Assembly (NCBI GenBank): GCA_031256975.1
Contig: JAIRPN010000001.1
Span: forward strand, 1 to 57,047
Source: Verrucomicrobiales bacterium
Lineage (GTDB): Bacteria; Verrucomicrobiota; Verrucomicrobiia; Methylacidiphilales; JAAUTS01
DNA: 57,047 nucleotides
Direction of reading: 5' to 3'
The notes under the pieces were generated by a model. The model ran no database searches. It saw only the letters and a program-made list of their open reading frames with translations, and had not been told where the DNA came from. Positions 53,752-57,047 of the stretch are shown here, piece after piece (the first letter of the stretch is position 1; every line of letters begins with the position of its first letter). The position numbers and the translations under genes are program-made.

Positions 53752-53780
53752 AATAACCTGAGTCCCTCCGCAGGGTTATT
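53752..53780 (+). terminator. Terminator-like hairpin after the esterase gene
   Basis: AATAACCTG (53752-53760) pairs with CAGGGTTATT (53771-53780) with one bulged base, and T residues follow. It begins 8 nt past the stop codon of the esterase gene. Confidence 0.5.
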
Positions 53781-54243
53781 TTGCCTTGGAATGAATCAGG
53801 CAAAAATCGAAGATGCATTTCATTGCGTTTGGTTTGAAGGCCAACAGCGAATTGGAATTCGCTTGGTGAAGTCAGAATATAAGGGAGATGCATATTGTTG
53901 GGGGGCTTCATATTCCAGAGTTTCTGCACGCAACTGCGAGGCGATTTGGGATAGGAAGCGGAATTCATGAACGTCTTGGTCAGGCACTTGTGTTTGCGGA
54001 TCGGAGAGGGCTCCGGTTCATGGTAGACGAGCAAGGGACTGAGTAATAAAGTAAGCCTGATTCGTCTTTGGGTTGCACCAGGGCGTAAATATCCGAGCAC
54101 GCAACTCCCAATTTTTTTGTTTTTTCCCGAATTGCAACAAGGTTCAATCGCGCAGTGGGTTTTCAACGCCTGAATTTAAACGATGCGACCGGCCTCCCAT
54201 GATGCGGTCGATAGACAGCGTACGAGTTTATGTGTTTGGGGAA
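53781..54243. other. Intergenic stretch without a supported gene
   Basis: Short frames exist on both strands (for example 53750-54166 minus) but show cysteine/proline-rich translations without domain features, and no ribosome binding site. A T-rich run lies near 54110-54125. It separates the convergent esterase and GH43-like genes and may hold a decayed gene that I cannot identify. Confidence 0.4.
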
Positions 54244-55284
54244 TTATCCGGGAGGTTTAAGTGTAGTGTTCCATTCGGGTTCATACTTCAGTGGCAGGAG
54301 ATCTCCCCGATCGTTTACTTTCAGCGGGGAACTCCAAAACTGCAAGTCATGTCCCTTCATTTCATCGGGCGTGGTTTGCCACAGGTCCGCGATCCAAATA
54401 TGCTGCGGGCCATCCGTCGTGTGGATTTGGGCGACATGGGTTTCCTGCCCGTGAATGATGATGGGATGCCTCTTCTCGGTGATAACCGGGTGCTGTGACG
54501 GAAGACGATTGATGTTGTTGCGGGGTTCATAAGGCCCAAGGGGGTGCGAGGATCTAAAGACTTGTGCCCCTGATCCCTGCGGACAAAAACAACAAAGTTC
54601 GCCGCAAAGAACATAATAATAATTATTAAGTTTAAACATGCAGGGGGCTTCGGCTCCCGAGTAAATGACTTCCGATACTTCACCGCTTCCCATCAGAAAA
54701 TCAGGCGTTAATTTTTCCACCATGATTTTGTAGTCATCGCGCATGGAAGCGTAAACGATGTAACCTGCGCCGTCGTCATCGACAAACAAGTTTAAATCCC
54801 CCTTGGTTTTTCGGGTCAGCCTTGCATCTTCGTTGATGACGTGAAAGGGGCCCTCCGGTTTGTCGCCAACCGCCACGCCGAAACGAAACCAGCCGTCAGG
54901 GCGGGCATTGGGTTGCGCATCGACTTTTTTTTCATACACTCCGTGGCCGGAATTCCATAATGTTGAACCCCGCCAGCGGGGCGCCCAGCAGTACCACAAC
55001 ACCCATTTGCCCGTATGGGGGCAATGTTTGACATAAGGACGAAAATACACGGCGGGCTTGGCGTTGGGGATGATGATTCCGTGCGGAGTCCATTGTTCCA
55101 AGTCCGGCGAGGAATAACAAACATACGTATTGGTTTGTCCATAACCGCTGGTGTCGCCGTATCGCGTGCCATACAGCCAGTAATATCCGTTGAAGTATTC
55201 CAGACAACCGTCATGGGCATCCATGATATCGCCGTTAATGTCCATCCGCGGACGCTGATTTTGAATGGTTGTTTCCTTTGCCAT
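54244..55284 (-). CDS. GH43-like five-bladed beta-propeller glycoside hydrolase
   Basis: The 346-residue cytosolic protein has the opening GDIMDAHDGCLEYFNGYYWL with the Asp expected of GH43/GH117-type propellers. KTKGDLNLFVDDDGAGYIVY, the middle-strand region, follows. The general-acid motif is GAEAPCMFKLNNYYY, and IWIADLWQTTPDEMKGHD is near the end. It lies 44 nt behind the GH39 gene on the same strand. The expected activity is a xylosidase or arabinofuranosidase acting on xylan side chains; the subfamily is uncertain. The start is ATG 55282-55284; a longer frame to 55359 would overlap the GH39 gene. Confidence 0.82.
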   Translation of the reverse strand: MAKETTIQNQRPRMDINGDIMDAHDGCLEYFNGYYWLYGTRYGDTSGYGQTNTYVCYSSPDLEQWTPHGIIIPNAKPAVYFRPYVKHCPHTGKWVLWYCWAPRWRGSTLWNSGHGVYEKKVDAQPNARPDGWFRFGVAVGDKPEGPFHVINEDARLTRKTKGDLNLFVDDDGAGYIVYASMRDDYKIMVEKLTPDFLMGSGEVSEVIYSGAEAPCMFKLNNYYYVLCGELCCFCPQGSGAQVFRSSHPLGPYEPRNNINRLPSQHPVITEKRHPIIIHGQETHVAQIHTTDGPQHIWIADLWQTTPDEMKGHDLQFWSSPLKVNDRGDLLPLKYEPEWNTTLKPPG

Positions 55285-55328
55285 ATGAATGTTAGGTTTG
55301 GACGGCACCGCCGGAATTCGCGCTGCGG

Positions 55329-56909
55329 TTAAAGTTGCTGGACAAGCACCACGTCCCAAGGGTTGAGGGAGAGGTTTAGTTGTAATTCACCGTTAGCGTT
55401 GGCATGTGCGATTTCCTGCCGCAGGGATTCTGCCAGGGTTTTGAGTTCCCTGGTTTGCTCGCGGCTGGGAGGTTCCGGCATTCCCATGTCACGCCAAGCG
55501 GTTATGGCATCTCCGGAACCGATTCCCAAAGTCTGGATTTCCCAGGTAGTATCGGCTTGCAGTCCGCTGATAATCAATTGACATTGATCGGAAGAGCCGA
55601 TCTTCAATGTTGCTTCGGCGATGTTTCGGGTTTTGAAGGACGAGGGGGCAGCCGTTTTGACTTCCTCTGGGTAGTGATATAACAGAGCGGTGATTTTCCC
55701 GGTTTGTTTATGGCGGGTCACCACGCCTCCGGTCGTCGAGGCCAGCAATTCATCACCCAATGATCCCAGCATGCGGTAGGCGTGGAAGGTGGGTTTGACG
55801 ATTCCCTGGAAATTAATCATGCCGAAACCGCCGTGGAAAATGCTATTACCCGCGCCGTGTTCCTCGAATACATCAGTAAAGGTCCAGTAGGCGAGAGAAT
55901 CCACTAATCCGATGGATTCAAGGTTGGCTTTGACTACAAAAGTTGCCGCCGGCGTATAATCGTGCATGAAATCACGTGACGAGGGGCTTGAACTCCATTC
56001 AGTCAGGTGAATTTCTGCCTTGGGATACGGTCCTGCTTCCACGATTTTTTTTACCAAGGCCAAGTCCTGCCGTGTAGAGTTGACGCTGCGCATTCTTTGT
56101 TTGACCACCCCGTGTCCATCCAGGGCCCAATCGGTTGGGTATGGATGGCAGGATACAAAGTCCACAGGCAACTGTTCCTCATGGCAGAAAGTCAAAAATT
56201 CTTCCAACCACGGGGGTTTCCAATCCAGCGCATCCAGATCCTCGGCCTTGTTGATGACCTCATGTTGTAATCGGTCCTCGGTTTCACCGTCAAAGCGCCC
56301 GTCGGCTACGAAACTGCTTGTTGCCGGGCCTCCAACCCGTAATTGCCGGTCCAGTGATTTGATCGCGATTGCCGTGACTTTATATAATTCGAAATATTGC
56401 TTTCTGGTACCCGTAAAAAACGGCCAAAGATTGGGCTCGTTCCAGATTTCAAAATACCATTGGCGCACCTCGTCCGCGCCGTAGCGTTCAATCCAATGCG
56501 TCAGTGTCCTGGTAACCAGTTCCGCCCATTTGCCATAGTCTTTTGGCGGGGACGCATTGGCTTGCCACCAAAATTCCGTGTTGGTCTGTGTTGCCAGATC
56601 CTTGGGGCAGAAGCCCAGCTCCACGAATGGACGAACGCCCATTTCCAGCAAACGATCAAACAAGTCATCGATGTATTGAAAGTTGAACGACTCCTGGCCG
56701 TCTTTCACCCAATACACAAACATGTCGTCATGGAACAGGCCGTGAAAACGGACATAGCGGAAACCACAGTCGTTTCGAACTTTTCCCATATGTTCCAGCC
56801 AGTTGGCTCGCAAGCCTTCGTTGGCGCGGCCGGCCCCCACGCAAAAATTCCAAAAATGAGTCAACGGCTTTCCGATCCCTTTGGCATTAGCGTTCAATTC
56901 GATGGACAT
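55329..56909 (-). CDS. GH39-family beta-xylosidase-like enzyme
   Basis: The 526-residue cytosolic enzyme has the GH39 barrel start HFWNFCVGAGRANEGLRANW and FRYVRFHGLFHDDMFVY. The acid/base is Glu about 158 in WYFEIWNEPNLW and the nucleophile Glu about 304 in EIHLTEWSSSP. A C-terminal beta-sandwich with AWRDMGMPEPPSREQTREL completes the family. It should release xylose from xylo-oligosaccharides. It starts 4 nt behind the xylose isomerase stop, so the three genes form one operon, and the product feeds straight into that isomerase. Confidence 0.92.
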   Translation of the reverse strand: MSIELNANAKGIGKPLTHFWNFCVGAGRANEGLRANWLEHMGKVRNDCGFRYVRFHGLFHDDMFVYWVKDGQESFNFQYIDDLFDRLLEMGVRPFVELGFCPKDLATQTNTEFWWQANASPPKDYGKWAELVTRTLTHWIERYGADEVRQWYFEIWNEPNLWPFFTGTRKQYFELYKVTAIAIKSLDRQLRVGGPATSSFVADGRFDGETEDRLQHEVINKAEDLDALDWKPPWLEEFLTFCHEEQLPVDFVSCHPYPTDWALDGHGVVKQRMRSVNSTRQDLALVKKIVEAGPYPKAEIHLTEWSSSPSSRDFMHDYTPAATFVVKANLESIGLVDSLAYWTFTDVFEEHGAGNSIFHGGFGMINFQGIVKPTFHAYRMLGSLGDELLASTTGGVVTRHKQTGKITALLYHYPEEVKTAAPSSFKTRNIAEATLKIGSSDQCQLIISGLQADTTWEIQTLGIGSGDAITAWRDMGMPEPPSREQTRELKTLAESLRQEIAHANANGELQLNLSLNPWDVVLVQQL

Positions 56910-56913
56910 AATT

Positions 56914-57047
56914 TTAATGCAAATAAGTATTGAGGAGATTTTCGAGGTATTCCTGCTTGCCGCTCCTGGGTTTGGGTTCGCCGAGCTTGCTGAGCACCAG
57001 TTTCTCCAGGTCCTTGAAGCCCACCTTGCGCTTCTCGATGTCCTTGC
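56914..57047 (-). CDS. xylA: Xylose isomerase, C-terminal 43 residues only
   Basis: The frame enters from the window edge and ends at TAA 56914-56916. The visible end IEKRKVGFKDLEKLVL, LGEPKPRSGKQEYLENLLN, TYLH matches the C-terminus of class II xylose isomerases (the typical pattern is GK-GF-LE-LGEP--SG-QE-LE---N-Y). The enzyme converts D-xylose to D-xylulose. It precedes the GH39 gene by 4 nt. The call rests on a short segment plus a fitting context. Confidence 0.75.
   Translation of the reverse strand, partial: KDIEKRKVGFKDLEKLVLSKLGEPKPRSGKQEYLENLLNTYLH

Noticed and set aside
53750..54166. 138-codon minus-strand gene
   Set aside because: No ribosome binding site or domain, irregular composition, and it overlaps the terminator-like hairpin of the esterase gene.

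Overview
The window most likely comes from a member of the Verrucomicrobiota, probably class Opitutae. It carries a complete four-gene Verru_Chthon-type pseudopilin cassette next to a PEP-CTERM protein, three PEP-CTERM proteins in all, and an autotransporter-type beta-helix protein. It has two LacI-type regulators of the same subfamily, many secreted glycoside hydrolases, and frequent genes without a clear Shine-Dalgarno site. The chromosomal background is moderately GC-rich. A strikingly AT-rich block at about 3.4-9.3 kb looks acquired.

Layout. 1-2.8 kb (minus strand): a hypothetical gene followed by a truncated autotransporter-like beta-helix gene. 2.8-3.5 kb: non-coding, with a degenerate 22-bp tandem repeat and a GC-alternating tract. 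3.5-9.2 kb: an AT-rich island of two convergent, overlapping gene triplets, TcmP / three-Cys (Gp37/Gp68) / PD-(D/E)XK-like on plus and PP2C / kinase / kinase on minus. I consider this the best candidate for an undescribed (defence-like) system. 9.3-13.4 kb: purL, interrupted in frame by several dispersed-repeat insertions. 13.6-16.6 kb: an ArnT-like GT39 plus polyprenyl-phosphate GT2 pair and a DUF2721 protein. 16.9-25.0 kb: a giant filamentous-haemagglutinin-like exoprotein with about 50 repeats of 30 residues. 25.0-32.7 kb: a LacI regulator divergent from an operon of a PEP-CTERM/beta-strand-repeat protein, a GH31 and a GH63-like enzyme. 32.7-36.1 kb: LysR regulator, WrbA and a GH13 enzyme. 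36.2-53.7 kb: a carbohydrate regulon with a CBM-like protein, a heparinase II/III-like lyase, a second LacI, a PEP-CTERM protein plus pseudopilin cassette, an MFS transporter, a 2-hydroxyacid dehydrogenase, a GH16-PEP-CTERM laminarinase-like enzyme and a sialate O-acetylesterase. 54.2-57.0 kb: a xylan operon of xylose isomerase (partial), GH39 and GH43-like genes.

How it works together. Most of the right half looks like a polysaccharide-utilisation region: secreted and surface enzymes cut polymer, an MFS permease imports products, and LacI-type regulators control the units. Five near-identical 14-bp elements (TTTACCAGWRTCAA), each followed after exactly 11 nt by TTG, stand in the same orientation 41-63 nt upstream of the local starts. 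They tie the CBM, lyase, pseudopilin-cassette, GH16 and esterase units into one regulon around the LacI gene at 39.1-40.2 kb. A second sequence-wide signal is a strong excess of RTTAGCG/CGCTAAY across the chromosomal genes.
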